The notes below the pieces were generated by a model. The model worked only from the letters and a program-made list of their open reading frames with translations. It had not been told where the DNA came from and searched no databases. DNA of 23,881 bases. Origin: JAUIAI01 sp963976885 (GTDB taxonomy: Bacteria > Pseudomonadota > Gammaproteobacteria > Burkholderiales > Burkholderiaceae_E). Every line of letters begins with the position of its first letter. Within the stretch, counting starts at the first letter, position 1. The DNA lies in assembly GCA_963976885.1 (NCBI GenBank), contig CAXBNM010000022.1, positions 1 through 23,881 on the forward strand, in the 5' to 3' direction. The translations under genes were made by a program, and so were the position numbers. Below are positions 6,797-14,497 of this stretch, piece by piece.

Positions 6797-8089
6797 CTAG
6801 CGAGGCAGCAGGTGCTCGCCGGCAATGAGGTGCTCGAAACTTTCGCGCTCGCGCACCAGATGGATACTGGCGCCGTCGACCATGACTTCGGCGGCCCGGG
6901 GGCGCGTGTTGTAGTTGGAGCTCATCACCATGCCGTAGGCGCCGGCATGGCCAATGGCCAGCACATCACCGGCGCTCAGGGCGAGCTCACAGTTCTTGGC
7001 CAGCCAGTCGCCGGTTTCGCAAACAGGCCCGACCAGATCCCAGTTCTGAGCAGTGGCCTCGGGGTTGGGACGCAGAGGCAGCACCGGATGGACTGCCTGA
7101 TACAGCGTGGGCCGGATCAGATCATTCATGGCGGCGTCAATGATGGCGAACTGGCGAACCTCGGTCGGCTTCAGATACTCGACCCGGGTCAGCAGAACGC
7201 CAGCCGGTCCGGCAATCGAGCGGCCGAATTCAAACAACAGTTCGACCTCTTGCGCCAGCGGCCCGAGCTGCTCGTCGAGCCGCGCAAAGATTGCCTGAAT
7301 GAACGCGTCACGCGCCGGCGGCGTCTCGCTGGCCTCATAGTTGATGCCAAGCCCACCGCCCAGATCGATGTGGCTGAGGGCGATGCCGGCCTCGCGCAGG
7401 GATCGGAACAAGTCGAGGAGGCGGTCCAGGGCGGCCAGAAACGGCGCAATTTCGGTGATCTGCGAGCCAATGTGGCAGTCGATGCCAACCGGATTGAGGC
7501 CCGGCAGTTCGGCCGCCAGCCGATAGGTGGCCAGCGCCCGTTCGTGGGCGATGCCGAACTTGTTTTCGCGCAAACCGGTCGAGATGTACGGGTGCGTGCC
7601 GGCGTCGACATCGGGGTTGACGCGCAGCGACACCGGCGCCACCAGGCCCAGGCCCGAGGCGATTTCGCTCAGGCGCCGCAGCTCGGCTTCGGACTCGACA
7701 TTGAAGCAGCGCACCCCGGTCAGCAGCGCCTCGCGCAGCTCGTGACTGGTTTTGCCCACGCCGCTGAACACGATATCGGCGGCCTTGCCGCCGGCCGCCA
7801 GCACCCGCTGCAACTCGCCCGAGGAGACGATATCGAAGCCGGCTCCCTCGCGGGCCAGGCAGTCGAGCACCGCCAGGTTCGAGTTGGCCTTGATGGCGTA
7901 GCAAACCGACAGATGCCGGCCCGGGGCGGCGTCGGCAAACGCGCGATACGCATCAACCAGTGCTTTGCGCGAGTACACGTAGAGCGGCGTACCGTAGGTC
8001 TGGGCCAGCGTGGCCAGCGGCACCTCTTCCACAAAAAGCTGCCCGTCGCGATAGTTGAACGTTGGCATGGGGGTGGTTGCGGTCGTCAT
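6797..8089 (-). CDS. lysA: Diaminopimelate decarboxylase
   Basis: LysA is a PLP enzyme (fold type III) that decarboxylates meso-diaminopimelate to L-lysine, the last step of lysine synthesis. The 430-residue product shows the PLP lysine Lys67 in YAIKANSN, the glycine-rich phosphate-binding HIDLGGGLGINY, the HIGSQ motif, and the C-terminal catalytic CETGD followed by the AGAYGMVMSSNYN region. The usual ExGR motif reads FEFGRSI, with Phe where EPGR is commonly seen; the arginine and glycine are kept. The ATG overlaps the stop of lptM (ATGA), so the two are translationally coupled; an in-frame ATG at codon 8 (MPTFNY) is an alternative start. It converges with msrQ. Confidence 0.97.
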   Translation of the reverse strand: MTTATTPMPTFNYRDGQLFVEEVPLATLAQTYGTPLYVYSRKALVDAYRAFADAAPGRHLSVCYAIKANSNLAVLDCLAREGAGFDIVSSGELQRVLAAGGKAADIVFSGVGKTSHELREALLTGVRCFNVESEAELRRLSEIASGLGLVAPVSLRVNPDVDAGTHPYISTGLRENKFGIAHERALATYRLAAELPGLNPVGIDCHIGSQITEIAPFLAALDRLLDLFRSLREAGIALSHIDLGGGLGINYEASETPPARDAFIQAIFARLDEQLGPLAQEVELLFEFGRSIAGPAGVLLTRVEYLKPTEVRQFAIIDAAMNDLIRPTLYQAVHPVLPLRPNPEATAQNWDLVGPVCETGDWLAKNCELALSAGDVLAIGHAGAYGMVMSSNYNTRPRAAEVMVDGASIHLVRERESFEHLIAGEHLLPR

Positions 8090-8247
8090 GAAGGCAGCTC
8101 CGACTTGCTTTTGGGCTTGAGGGGTTCCAGCTGACGAGGTTCAGGCTTGTCGGCCGAGGGCAGATAGAGTGGGCCGCGCTGGCCGCAGCCCGCGGTCAAT
8201 ACCGCGCTCAGCAGCACGGTCAGTACAATGAGGTGTCTGGTTTTCAT
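8086..8247 (-). CDS. lptM: LPS translocon maturation chaperone LptM (YifL-type small lipoprotein)
   Basis: This 53-residue protein has a short type II signal peptide (MKTRHLIVLTVLLSAVLTAG) with lipidated Cys21, followed at once by the family signature CGQRGPLYLP and a proline/lysine-rich hydrophilic tail. In E. coli the homologous lipoprotein associates with LptD/LptE and promotes LptD disulfide maturation at the outer membrane; residue +2 is Gly, compatible with export to the outer membrane. The stop codon overlaps the lysA start by four bases (ATGA), the usual lptM-lysA arrangement. It is divergent from cyaY, with 96 bases between. The family call is strong for so short a protein because of the motif plus context. 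Confidence 0.9.
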   Translation of the reverse strand: MKTRHLIVLTVLLSAVLTAGCGQRGPLYLPSADKPEPRQLEPLKPKSKSELPS

Positions 8248-8343
8248 AGGGCGCCACTTTATCAGGTTGGCGTCGTTTTACAGGTGGCGCGCCTGTTTTG
8301 CAGGTGCTGCCTCTGTCCCGTCTGTCCTTTACCGAGTCGGCTC

Positions 8344-8667
8344 ATGAGCGAACAGCAGTTTATTACCCAGTGCGAGCAATTACTGGCCAGCATCGAAGAC
8401 GCGCTGGACGAGAGCGAGTTGGATGTCGACTTTCAGCGCAGCGGCCATGTGCTCGAGATTGAATTCGACAATGGCTCGAAAATCGTCGTCAATGGTCAGG
8501 TGCCAATGCGCGAAATCTGGCTGGCGGCGCCCTCGGGCGCGCATCACTATCGTCAGGATGAAGCCGGTCGCTGGGCCGACACGCGCAGCGACGAGTTTCT
8601 TTCGCAAACCCTGTCGCGCTGTGCCAGCGCGCAAAGTGGCCAGCAGGTGATTCTGAAAGTCGAGTGA
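8344..8667 (+). CDS. cyaY: Iron donor/regulator protein CyaY (bacterial frataxin)
   Basis: CyaY is the bacterial frataxin, a small cytoplasmic iron-binding protein that modulates the cysteine desulfurase IscS in Fe-S cluster assembly. The 107-residue length is normal. The acidic helix 1 (CEQLLASIEDALDESELDVDF) is the iron-binding ridge, here described in parts: EDALDESELDVD carries most of the acid residues. The sheet contains the frataxin signature region VNGQVPMREIWLAAPSGAHHY, whose core is the pattern N-Q-x-P-x-x-x-I-W and the SGAHHY turn. The ATG at 8344 gives the family N-terminus MSEQQFI; in-frame codons upstream encode unrelated residues. It is divergent from lptM-lysA, as often found. 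Confidence 0.95.
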   Translation: MSEQQFITQCEQLLASIEDALDESELDVDFQRSGHVLEIEFDNGSKIVVNGQVPMREIWLAAPSGAHHYRQDEAGRWADTRSDEFLSQTLSRCASAQSGQQVILKVE

Positions 8668-8702
8668 GGGGCCGGCCGCTGAACCCGTAGCGGCGCCCCT
8701 CT
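8666..8702. terminator. Hairpin between convergent cyaY and mrcA
   Basis: GAGGGGC (8666-8672) pairs with GCCCCTC (8696-8702) and inside it GCCGCT pairs with AGCGGC, giving a long GC-rich stem with a small bulge. There is no clear T-tract in either direction. Its place in the 48-base gap between two convergent genes supports a bidirectional stop or mRNA-end-protecting role. Confidence 0.5.
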
Positions 8703-8715
8703 CCGTGCAGCCGAC

Positions 8716-11142
8716 TCAGAAAATCTGGTTGCGCAGTTTTTCGCCGTCGCCCTGGCCTTGCACCCCGGTTGCAATGCCGCCTTCGGTCATGCCCAGACTG
8801 CGAATGCCAACATCGGGTGTAGTTTCGGACAGGTAGAGGTCGCCCTTGACCTGGACCAGGCCGGGAGGCGGCTGCAACTGCGCGACGGGGACATCTTTGA
8901 GGGCGGTTTGCATGTATTCAAGCCATATCGGCAAGGCCAGCCCGCCGCCGGTTTCACGATTGCCCAGCTTGCGGGGCAGATCGAAGCCAACCCAGGCGGT
9001 GGCGGCGATGGTTGGCTGATAGCCGACAAACCAGGCGTCATAGCTGTCGTTGGTGGTGCCGGTCTTGCCGGCGATGTCGGGGCGTTTGAGGGCCTGGGCG
9101 CGGCGGCCGGTGCCGCTGCGCACGACTTCGCGCATCATTGAATCGATGATGTAGGCATTGCGCGCGTCAATGACCCGGTTGGCTTCATCGCCGGAGGTAT
9201 GCGGCCGGGCCTGGGCCACGATATTGCCTTTGGCGTCGGTAATGTGTGAGACCAGATAGGGCTCAACCTGGTAGCCGCCGTTGGCAAAGACCGAAATGCC
9301 ACTGACCAACTGCAGCGGTGTGACCAGGCCGGCGCCGAGGCCAAGCGTGAGCACCGGGGGCTGCTGGGCCGGGTTAAACCCGAAGCGGCTCACGTAATCG
9401 CGTGCGTATTTGGTGCCGATTTTCTGCATGACCCGCACCGACACCAGGTTTTTCGACAGCGCCAGCGCGGTGCGCAGGGTCATCGGGCCGTCAAAGCGTC
9501 CGTCGTAATTTTTCGGCTCCCACAGTTGCGGTCCGTCGTTCGGGTCTTCGTCGATCAGCGAGATGGGGGCGTCATTGATGACTGTCGAGGTCGTGATGCC
9601 TTTGGTGAGCGCGGCCGAGAAGATGAAGGGCTTGAAGCTTGAACCCGGCTGGCGCCACGCCTGAGTGACGCGGTTGAACTTGTTGTGCTCGAAGTCGAAC
9701 CCGCCGACCAGCGCGCGGATCGAGCCGTCATGGGTGTTGACCGCTACAAAGGCTGCCTGTACCTCGGGGATCTGGGTCAGATTCCAGCGCCCGTCGCGCT
9801 CAACGATGCGTACCACCGCGCCGCGGCTCGGTCGCTTGTCCGCATCAGCCTTGCGCTGAAAGACGCGATCGGCCAGGCGCAGTCCGGCGCCGGTGAGTTC
9901 GATGCTTTCAGTGCCGGTGTCGACGGTGACAACAATGGAAGCTTTGGTGGCTTTGCGCTTGCCCTTGGCGGGGGCAGCCTTAATGAATTGGACATCGGTA
10001 ACGACCGCCGGCAGCAGCGAAGCCCGCGGGCCGGCCGTTTTGATGGCCTGCAGGATCTGTTCACGCGCGGTGGCCGGGTCGTCGGCCAAGTCGATGCGCG
10101 CCTCGGGGCCGGCATAGCCCGACCGCGTGTCATAGTCGAGTACGCCGTTGCGCACTGCCGTGCGGGCCGCTGCCTGGTCGCGTGAATGGATGGTGGTGTG
10201 CACGCTCAGGCCGGCCGAATAGGCGTCGTCGCCGTACATCTTGTAGACCAGGCGCCGGGCCAGTTCAGAAACATAGGGGGCGTTGGCCGTGGTGGCCGAA
10301 TGCGGCCGCGCGTAAACCATTTCTTCTTCGACGGCGGCGTCGTGGGTGGCCTGGTCGATAAAGCCGTTCTCGAGCATCCGGCGCAGGATGTAGAGCTGGC
10401 GCGCCTTGGCGCGCTCCGGGTTGACCAGCGGGTTATAGCGGGACGGGGCTTTGGGCAAGCCCGCCAGCATGGCCGCCTCGGCGATGCTCAGCTCCGACAA
10501 GGTCTTGTCGAAATAGGTCGAGGCGGCGGCCTGAAACCCGTAGGAGCGTTTGCCCAGAAAAATCTGATTCAGATAAAGCTCAAAGATCTCTTCTTTGCTG
10601 AGCGTATTCTCGATGCGCAGCGCCAGCAACACCTCGGTGAGCTTGCGCGAATAGGTGCGCTCGCTGCTCAGGTAGAACTCTTTGGCCAGCTGCATCGTGA
10701 TGGTGCTGCCGCCCTGCGCCGTGCGTCCGGCCGTGAAGTTGGCCAGTGCCGCGCGCGCCACGCCGATGAAATCGACGCCGCCGTGCTCGAAGAAGCGTGC
10801 GTCTTCGGCCGCCAGAATGGCGTACTTGATGGTTTGCGGGGCCTGGTCGAAGCTGACGAACTGGCGTCGCTCCTCGCCGAACTGGCCGATCAGCTCGTTA
10901 TCGACGGTATATATCTTGAGCGGCAGCCGTGGCCGGTAGTCGACCATGGAGTCGATCGGGGGCAGTCGGTCGTTGATCATCAGGAGCACGACGATTGCGC
11001 CCAGGCAGCCCGCAACGGCGAAGAAAGCCGGAATACCGACGATCCATGCAAGAACACGGGGCAGGGACAGGCCGCGCTGGCTTTTGGGGCGAGGCGGGCG
11101 GGCGGCGCGGCGGTTGGCGCGGGAGAAGGGGTTTGCTGGCAT
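8716..11142 (-). CDS. mrcA: Penicillin-binding protein 1A, bifunctional glycosyltransferase/transpeptidase
   Basis: PBP1A polymerises lipid II into glycan strands and cross-links the stem peptides in the periplasm. The 808-residue product has a basic cytoplasmic tail (residues 1-29), one membrane anchor (about 30-57), and a GT51 domain with catalytic Glu113 in ILAAEDARFFEHGGVDF and the GGSTITMQLAK motif. A PBP1A-type OB-fold insert (about 330-450) follows. The transpeptidase domain carries all three penicillin-binding motifs: SSFK with nucleophile Ser501, SKN at Ser563, and KTGTTN at Lys693. No ribosome binding site is obvious before the ATG, but the N-terminus fits the family. It is divergent from pilMNOPQ, a typical betaproteobacterial and gammaproteobacterial order, and fits the need to build peptidoglycan around the pilus machine. 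Confidence 0.97.
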   Translation of the reverse strand: MPANPFSRANRRAARPPRPKSQRGLSLPRVLAWIVGIPAFFAVAGCLGAIVVLLMINDRLPPIDSMVDYRPRLPLKIYTVDNELIGQFGEERRQFVSFDQAPQTIKYAILAAEDARFFEHGGVDFIGVARAALANFTAGRTAQGGSTITMQLAKEFYLSSERTYSRKLTEVLLALRIENTLSKEEIFELYLNQIFLGKRSYGFQAAASTYFDKTLSELSIAEAAMLAGLPKAPSRYNPLVNPERAKARQLYILRRMLENGFIDQATHDAAVEEEMVYARPHSATTANAPYVSELARRLVYKMYGDDAYSAGLSVHTTIHSRDQAAARTAVRNGVLDYDTRSGYAGPEARIDLADDPATAREQILQAIKTAGPRASLLPAVVTDVQFIKAAPAKGKRKATKASIVVTVDTGTESIELTGAGLRLADRVFQRKADADKRPSRGAVVRIVERDGRWNLTQIPEVQAAFVAVNTHDGSIRALVGGFDFEHNKFNRVTQAWRQPGSSFKPFIFSAALTKGITTSTVINDAPISLIDEDPNDGPQLWEPKNYDGRFDGPMTLRTALALSKNLVSVRVMQKIGTKYARDYVSRFGFNPAQQPPVLTLGLGAGLVTPLQLVSGISVFANGGYQVEPYLVSHITDAKGNIVAQARPHTSGDEANRVIDARNAYIIDSMMREVVRSGTGRRAQALKRPDIAGKTGTTNDSYDAWFVGYQPTIAATAWVGFDLPRKLGNRETGGGLALPIWLEYMQTALKDVPVAQLQPPPGLVQVKGDLYLSETTPDVGIRSLGMTEGGIATGVQGQGDGEKLRNQIF

Positions 11143-11205
11143 GGTCAGAGGGTACCGGAGGCGTCTGGCAACTGCATATCGATGCCGACGCTAACGCAAC
11201 GCTCC

Positions 11206-11211
11206 ATTCTA
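11206..11211 (-). promoter_or_regulatory. Candidate -10 element of mrcA
   Basis: The minus strand reads TAGAAT here, one mismatch from the sigma-70 consensus, 64 bases before the mrcA ATG. The hexamer 17 bases upstream (CCCACA) is a weak -35. Tentative. Confidence 0.3.
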
Positions 11212-11423
11212 CAAACAGGCTGACCTGCTGTGGGAGATCGTTGTTGACAGGGTGTAGCACTAGCCCTGAATCAATCCGTCGGCTCGGACTTATTTCCGCT
11301 TGCGGCGAAGCGGCCTGAAGCCGTTTGACGGGTCATATCTACCGTTCATTCAGGCGGGTCCCTGAGCGGTCCGATCGACACGACGGGCGGACGGGCAGCC
11401 ATGCGCTCGCGGCCACAGAAATC

Positions 11424-11453
11424 TTTACAGTGATTTGGGCGTCTCGATAGCAT
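11424..11453 (+). promoter_or_regulatory. Candidate sigma-70 promoter of the pil operon
   Basis: TTTACA (11424-11429), an 18-base spacer and TAGCAT (11448-11453) form a fair sigma-70 promoter about 67 bases before the pilM start codon. An exact TTGACA at 11244-11249 is an alternative upstream -35 but lacks a good -10. Placement supports the call; it is not proven. Confidence 0.4.
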
Positions 11454-11520
11454 GAACGTGACTTATCGAACTGCGACATATGCCCTTTCGTCGTGATGGC
11501 TTCTTTGGTGCGAGGTTCAA

Positions 11521-12603
11521 GTGGCACTCTCCTTATCCGGAATATTTGGCAAGAAATTGCCCCCGTTGGTCGGCATCGATCTCAGCTCATCGAGCGTCAA
11601 GCTCGTTGAACTCAATCGAGGCGACCGCATGACCATGCGGCTTGAGCGTTACGCGATTGAGCCGATTGAAAAAGGCGCCATCGTCGATGGTGCCATTGAA
11701 AAGCCCGAGGTCGTATCCGAGGCGCTTCGAAAGGCGTTGCGAAAAGCGAACATCAAGGCAAAGAACGTTGCTTTGGCCTTGCCGTCGGCTGCGGTGATCA
11801 CGAAAAACATCACGCTTCCTGCCGATCTTCGTGAAGAAGATTACGAAGTTCAGGTTGAAAGCGAGGCCAGTCAGTACATCCCTTTCCCGATCGAGGAAGT
11901 GAATCTGGATTTTCAGATTCTCGGCCCCAACGAGAATTCGCCGGATGAGGTTGACGTGCTGCTGGCGGCGTCGCGCAAAGAGAAGGTCGAAGACCGGGTG
12001 GCGATCGCCGAGATGGCTGGCGTCAAACCGATGATCGTCGACGTTGAGCCTTATGCGGTGCGAGCGACGGTCGATCATGTCACCTCGTTCATGCCCAACG
12101 GCGGCCAGGGTCAGATCATCGCGGTTGTGGTGGTTGGCCAGAATGCGACCACCGTGACGATCGTGTTGAACGGGCAGACGATCTTCGAGCGTGAGCAGTC
12201 GCTTGGCGGCAATCAGCTCACGCAGGACATTGTGCGCATGTACGGCATCACGTTCGAAGAGGCTGAGGTCAAGAAGCGCACCGGCGATCTGCCTGACACC
12301 TTCCAGGAAGATCTGCTGCAGCCCTTCCTTGAGCAAGGTGCTACCGACATCAGCCGCGCGCTGCAGTTCTTCTTTACCTCCACACCGTATTCCCGTGTGG
12401 ATCAGATTTTCCTCGCCGGTGGCTCTGCAGTCATTCCCGGGTTTGTCGAAGTTGTCGGCGACCGGACTCAGGTGCCTACCGATTTGATCGCGCCGTTTCA
12501 AGGCATGGAAGTGGCCGATGCAATCCGGGAGAAGCAGCTGCGGGTCGACGCTCCCTCATTAATGGTGGCAACAGGCCTGGCCATGCGGAGGTTTGAGTCG
12601 TGA
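11521..12603 (+). CDS. pilM: Type IV pilus assembly protein PilM
   Basis: PilM is a cytoplasmic actin/FtsA-like ATP-binding protein that binds the N-terminal tail of PilN and links the pilus alignment complex to the cytoplasmic motor. The 360-residue length is normal. The actin-fold phosphate-1 motif VGIDLSSSSVKLVEL (residues 17-31) and the second nucleotide region (IFLAGGSAVIPGF, near 297-309) are present, as is the conserved YIPFPIEEVNLDFQ stretch. It starts with GTG at 11521, supported by GAGG five bases upstream and by the family N-terminus. It is the first gene of pilMNOPQ; pilN overlaps its end by four bases (GTGA). Confidence 0.97.
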   Translation: MALSLSGIFGKKLPPLVGIDLSSSSVKLVELNRGDRMTMRLERYAIEPIEKGAIVDGAIEKPEVVSEALRKALRKANIKAKNVALALPSAAVITKNITLPADLREEDYEVQVESEASQYIPFPIEEVNLDFQILGPNENSPDEVDVLLAASRKEKVEDRVAIAEMAGVKPMIVDVEPYAVRATVDHVTSFMPNGGQGQIIAVVVVGQNATTVTIVLNGQTIFEREQSLGGNQLTQDIVRMYGITFEEAEVKKRTGDLPDTFQEDLLQPFLEQGATDISRALQFFFTSTPYSRVDQIFLAGGSAVIPGFVEVVGDRTQVPTDLIAPFQGMEVADAIREKQLRVDAPSLMVATGLAMRRFES

Positions 12604-13241
12604 TTCGTATCAATCTATTGCCGCACCGAGAGATGCGGCGTGAAAAGCGCAAAAAGGATTTCGTGGGTCTGGCCGGGATGGTGGGCGCGGCAGGCGCTGC
12701 TGTCGCGCTGGCCGTCGGCTTTGGCATCAACTCACAGATCGACGCCCAGACCGCGCGAAACAACTACATCAAAAGCAAGACCGCCGAGCTGGACAAACAG
12801 ATTGCCGAAATTGCCAATCTGGAAAAAGAGATCCAGTCGCTCAAGGCCCGCCAGGAGGCGGTTGAAAGTCTGCAGAGCGATCGCACGATTCCGGTTCATC
12901 TGTTCGATGAGCTGGTCAGGCATGTGCCTGAAGGCGTTTATCTGCAGGCCATCAAGCAGACCGGCAAACAGGTCAGCGTGACCGGACGGGCGCAGACCAA
13001 CGAGCGGATTGCCGACTTTTTGCGCAGTCTGTCGGTGTCTTCACCGTGGCTGGAGCGGCCTGAGCTGATCGAAATCAAGGCGATTCAAGTGAAAGGGCAG
13101 AGCCGCAACCCGGGCGAAGAACGTCGATTGTTTGAGTTCTCGCTCAATGCGCTGCTCAAGTTGCCCTCGGCCCAGTCTGCCGAGGCGGACAAGAACGCCA
13201 CTAACAAGCGTCGGACCAGCGCCCAGCTGGCCGCACGCTAA
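12600..13241 (+). CDS. pilN: Type IV pilus inner-membrane protein PilN
   Basis: PilN is a bitopic inner-membrane protein of the pilus alignment complex. Its cytoplasmic N-terminus carries the PilM-binding motif INLLPHRE (residues 4-11), followed by one membrane segment (about 21-43) and a periplasmic part that starts with a coiled coil (about 48-90) and ends in a ferredoxin-like fold. Length (213 residues) is near the family norm, with a slightly longer polar C-terminal tail. The GTG start overlaps the pilM stop (GTGA), so translation is coupled. PilO follows after 18 bases. Confidence 0.96.
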   Translation: MIRINLLPHREMRREKRKKDFVGLAGMVGAAGAAVALAVGFGINSQIDAQTARNNYIKSKTAELDKQIAEIANLEKEIQSLKARQEAVESLQSDRTIPVHLFDELVRHVPEGVYLQAIKQTGKQVSVTGRAQTNERIADFLRSLSVSSPWLERPELIEIKAIQVKGQSRNPGEERRLFEFSLNALLKLPSAQSAEADKNATNKRRTSAQLAAR

Positions 13242-13259
13242 CGGACCGGGGATAAAGAG

Positions 13260-13910
13260 ATGATTGATATGACCGAGATCCGGGCGCAGTTCGAAGGCTT
13301 GCAGGGCAGGCACGCCGGGCTGTGGCCGGCCTTGCCCAAAACCGCTTTGTTGCTGGCGCTGTTTCTGGCGATCTGCGTGGCCGCCTACGCACTGTACTGG
13401 CGCGGCCTGATCGAAGAGGTTGAAGCCGGCGAGCAACAAGAGGTGACTTTGCGTACCGAGTTCCAGGACAAGATGCGCAAGGCCGTCAATCTGGTGGCCT
13501 TGCGTGAGCAGAAGGACCAGGTTGCCAAGTATGTGTCGGTGCTTGAGAAGCAACTGCCGAGCAAGTCCGAGATGGACGCTTTGCTGTCGGACATCAACCA
13601 GGCCGGCGTTGGACGCGGCCTGCAATTCGAATTGTTCAAGCCTGGCTCGGTCGCCGTGAGCGAGTACTACGCGGAGTTGCCGATTCAGGTCAAGCTTAAC
13701 GGCGGCTATCACGAGCTGGGTCACTTTGCCAGCGATGTGGCCAACCTGCCGCGCATCGTGACCTTGAACAACGTGGAACTGAAACGCGACGAGAAGTCTG
13801 GCGATCTCGAGCTCCAGGCAGTGGCCAAGACCTACCGCTATCTCGACCCGGAAGAAGTCGCCGAACAGCAGCGCCTCAAGGCGCAGGAACGTAAGAGGAC
13901 TCGTCGATGA
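13260..13910 (+). CDS. pilO: Type IV pilus inner-membrane protein PilO
   Basis: PilO pairs with PilN through its periplasmic coiled coil and ferredoxin-like domain and contacts PilP. The 216-residue product has a short cytoplasmic tail, one membrane segment (about residues 23-43, ALLLALFLAICVAAYALYW), a predicted coiled coil (about 48-100) and the compact periplasmic domain in which FELFKPG and YYAELPIQVKLNGGYHELGHF are typical PilO features. AAAGAG stands before the ATG; an in-frame ATG three codons later is possible. The stop overlaps the pilP start (ATGA). Confidence 0.96.
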   Translation: MIDMTEIRAQFEGLQGRHAGLWPALPKTALLLALFLAICVAAYALYWRGLIEEVEAGEQQEVTLRTEFQDKMRKAVNLVALREQKDQVAKYVSVLEKQLPSKSEMDALLSDINQAGVGRGLQFELFKPGSVAVSEYYAELPIQVKLNGGYHELGHFASDVANLPRIVTLNNVELKRDEKSGDLELQAVAKTYRYLDPEEVAEQQRLKAQERKRTRR

Positions 13911-14497
13911 AAACGTCAGGTTTCCGCTCGCACCGGGCCATGCCCGGGCGCCGACCAACAACGGTCGTCACATCTGCGCCGCTTGCCGCCACCTTGCTGG
14001 TTGGCGTGCTGCTCGCCGGGTGTGATGCCAAAGTGGGCGAGATTGATGTCTGGATGCAGGAGGTGCGCGCGACGACGCCACCGGTACGCACCCGCATTGA
14101 AGAGCCTAAACGATTTAGCCCGTTCTATTACGAGCTGGTTGAAGAGATCTCGCCGTTCTCGCCGGTCAAGCTGGCGGCTCTGCAGGATCCCATGCAGGTT
14201 CGCGCCAAAGGCGGGCTTGCTCCGGACGTAAACCGCCGCCGCGAAGTGCTTGAGAACTTTCCGATCGAGCAAATCCAGATGGTGGGCTTCATGCGCAGCA
14301 GCCGCTTCAACACGGCTTTGCTGCAGGTGGATCAGACGATCTACCAGGCTCGGATCGGCAACTACGCCGGTCAGAACTTCGGTGTGGTGACAAATATCGG
14401 CGAGACGGAAGTCGCGCTACGGGAACTGGTTCAGGACGCAACGGGCGACTGGGTTGAACGGGAAACCGTGCTCAAGTTGCAGGAGAAAGGGAAATGA
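13907..14497 (+). CDS. pilP: Type IV pilus inner-membrane lipoprotein PilP
   Basis: PilP bridges the PilN/PilO pair in the inner membrane to the N0 domain of the PilQ secretin. The 196-residue product has a lipoprotein signal with lipobox LLAGC (Cys39). Residue +2 is Asp40, the classical inner-membrane retention signal, in agreement with the known location of PilP. The signal has a long basic N-region (about 25 residues). A proline-rich linker (about 55-70) leads to the C-terminal beta-sandwich that binds PilQ (RREVLENFPIEQIQMVGFM onward). The gene overlaps pilO and pilQ by four bases at each end (ATGA). Confidence 0.96.
   Translation: MKTSGFRSHRAMPGRRPTTVVTSAPLAATLLVGVLLAGCDAKVGEIDVWMQEVRATTPPVRTRIEEPKRFSPFYYELVEEISPFSPVKLAALQDPMQVRAKGGLAPDVNRRREVLENFPIEQIQMVGFMRSSRFNTALLQVDQTIYQARIGNYAGQNFGVVTNIGETEVALRELVQDATGDWVERETVLKLQEKGK

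Larger units (their letters stand above)
11143..11520. other. Divergent intergenic region between mrcA and pilM
   Basis: These 378 bases carry no convincing gene. They hold the promoters of mrcA (leftward) and pilM (rightward). Visible elements are a TAGAAT hexamer on the minus strand (11211-11206), an exact TTGACA on the plus strand (11244-11249) with only a poor -10 behind it, and a better plus-strand pair at 11424-11453. A short inverted repeat CCGCTT / AAGCGG lies near 11300. Confidence 0.5.

Noticed and set aside
6602..8134. 510-codon open frame on the plus strand across the msrQ end and lysA
   Set aside because: Antisense to lysA through most of its length, with no family features and no start context.
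11244..11272. TTGACA as the main pilM promoter
   Set aside because: The -35 is perfect, but the hexamer at 17 bases (TGAATC) is a poor -10; the pair at 11424-11453 fits better and lies closer to the gene.
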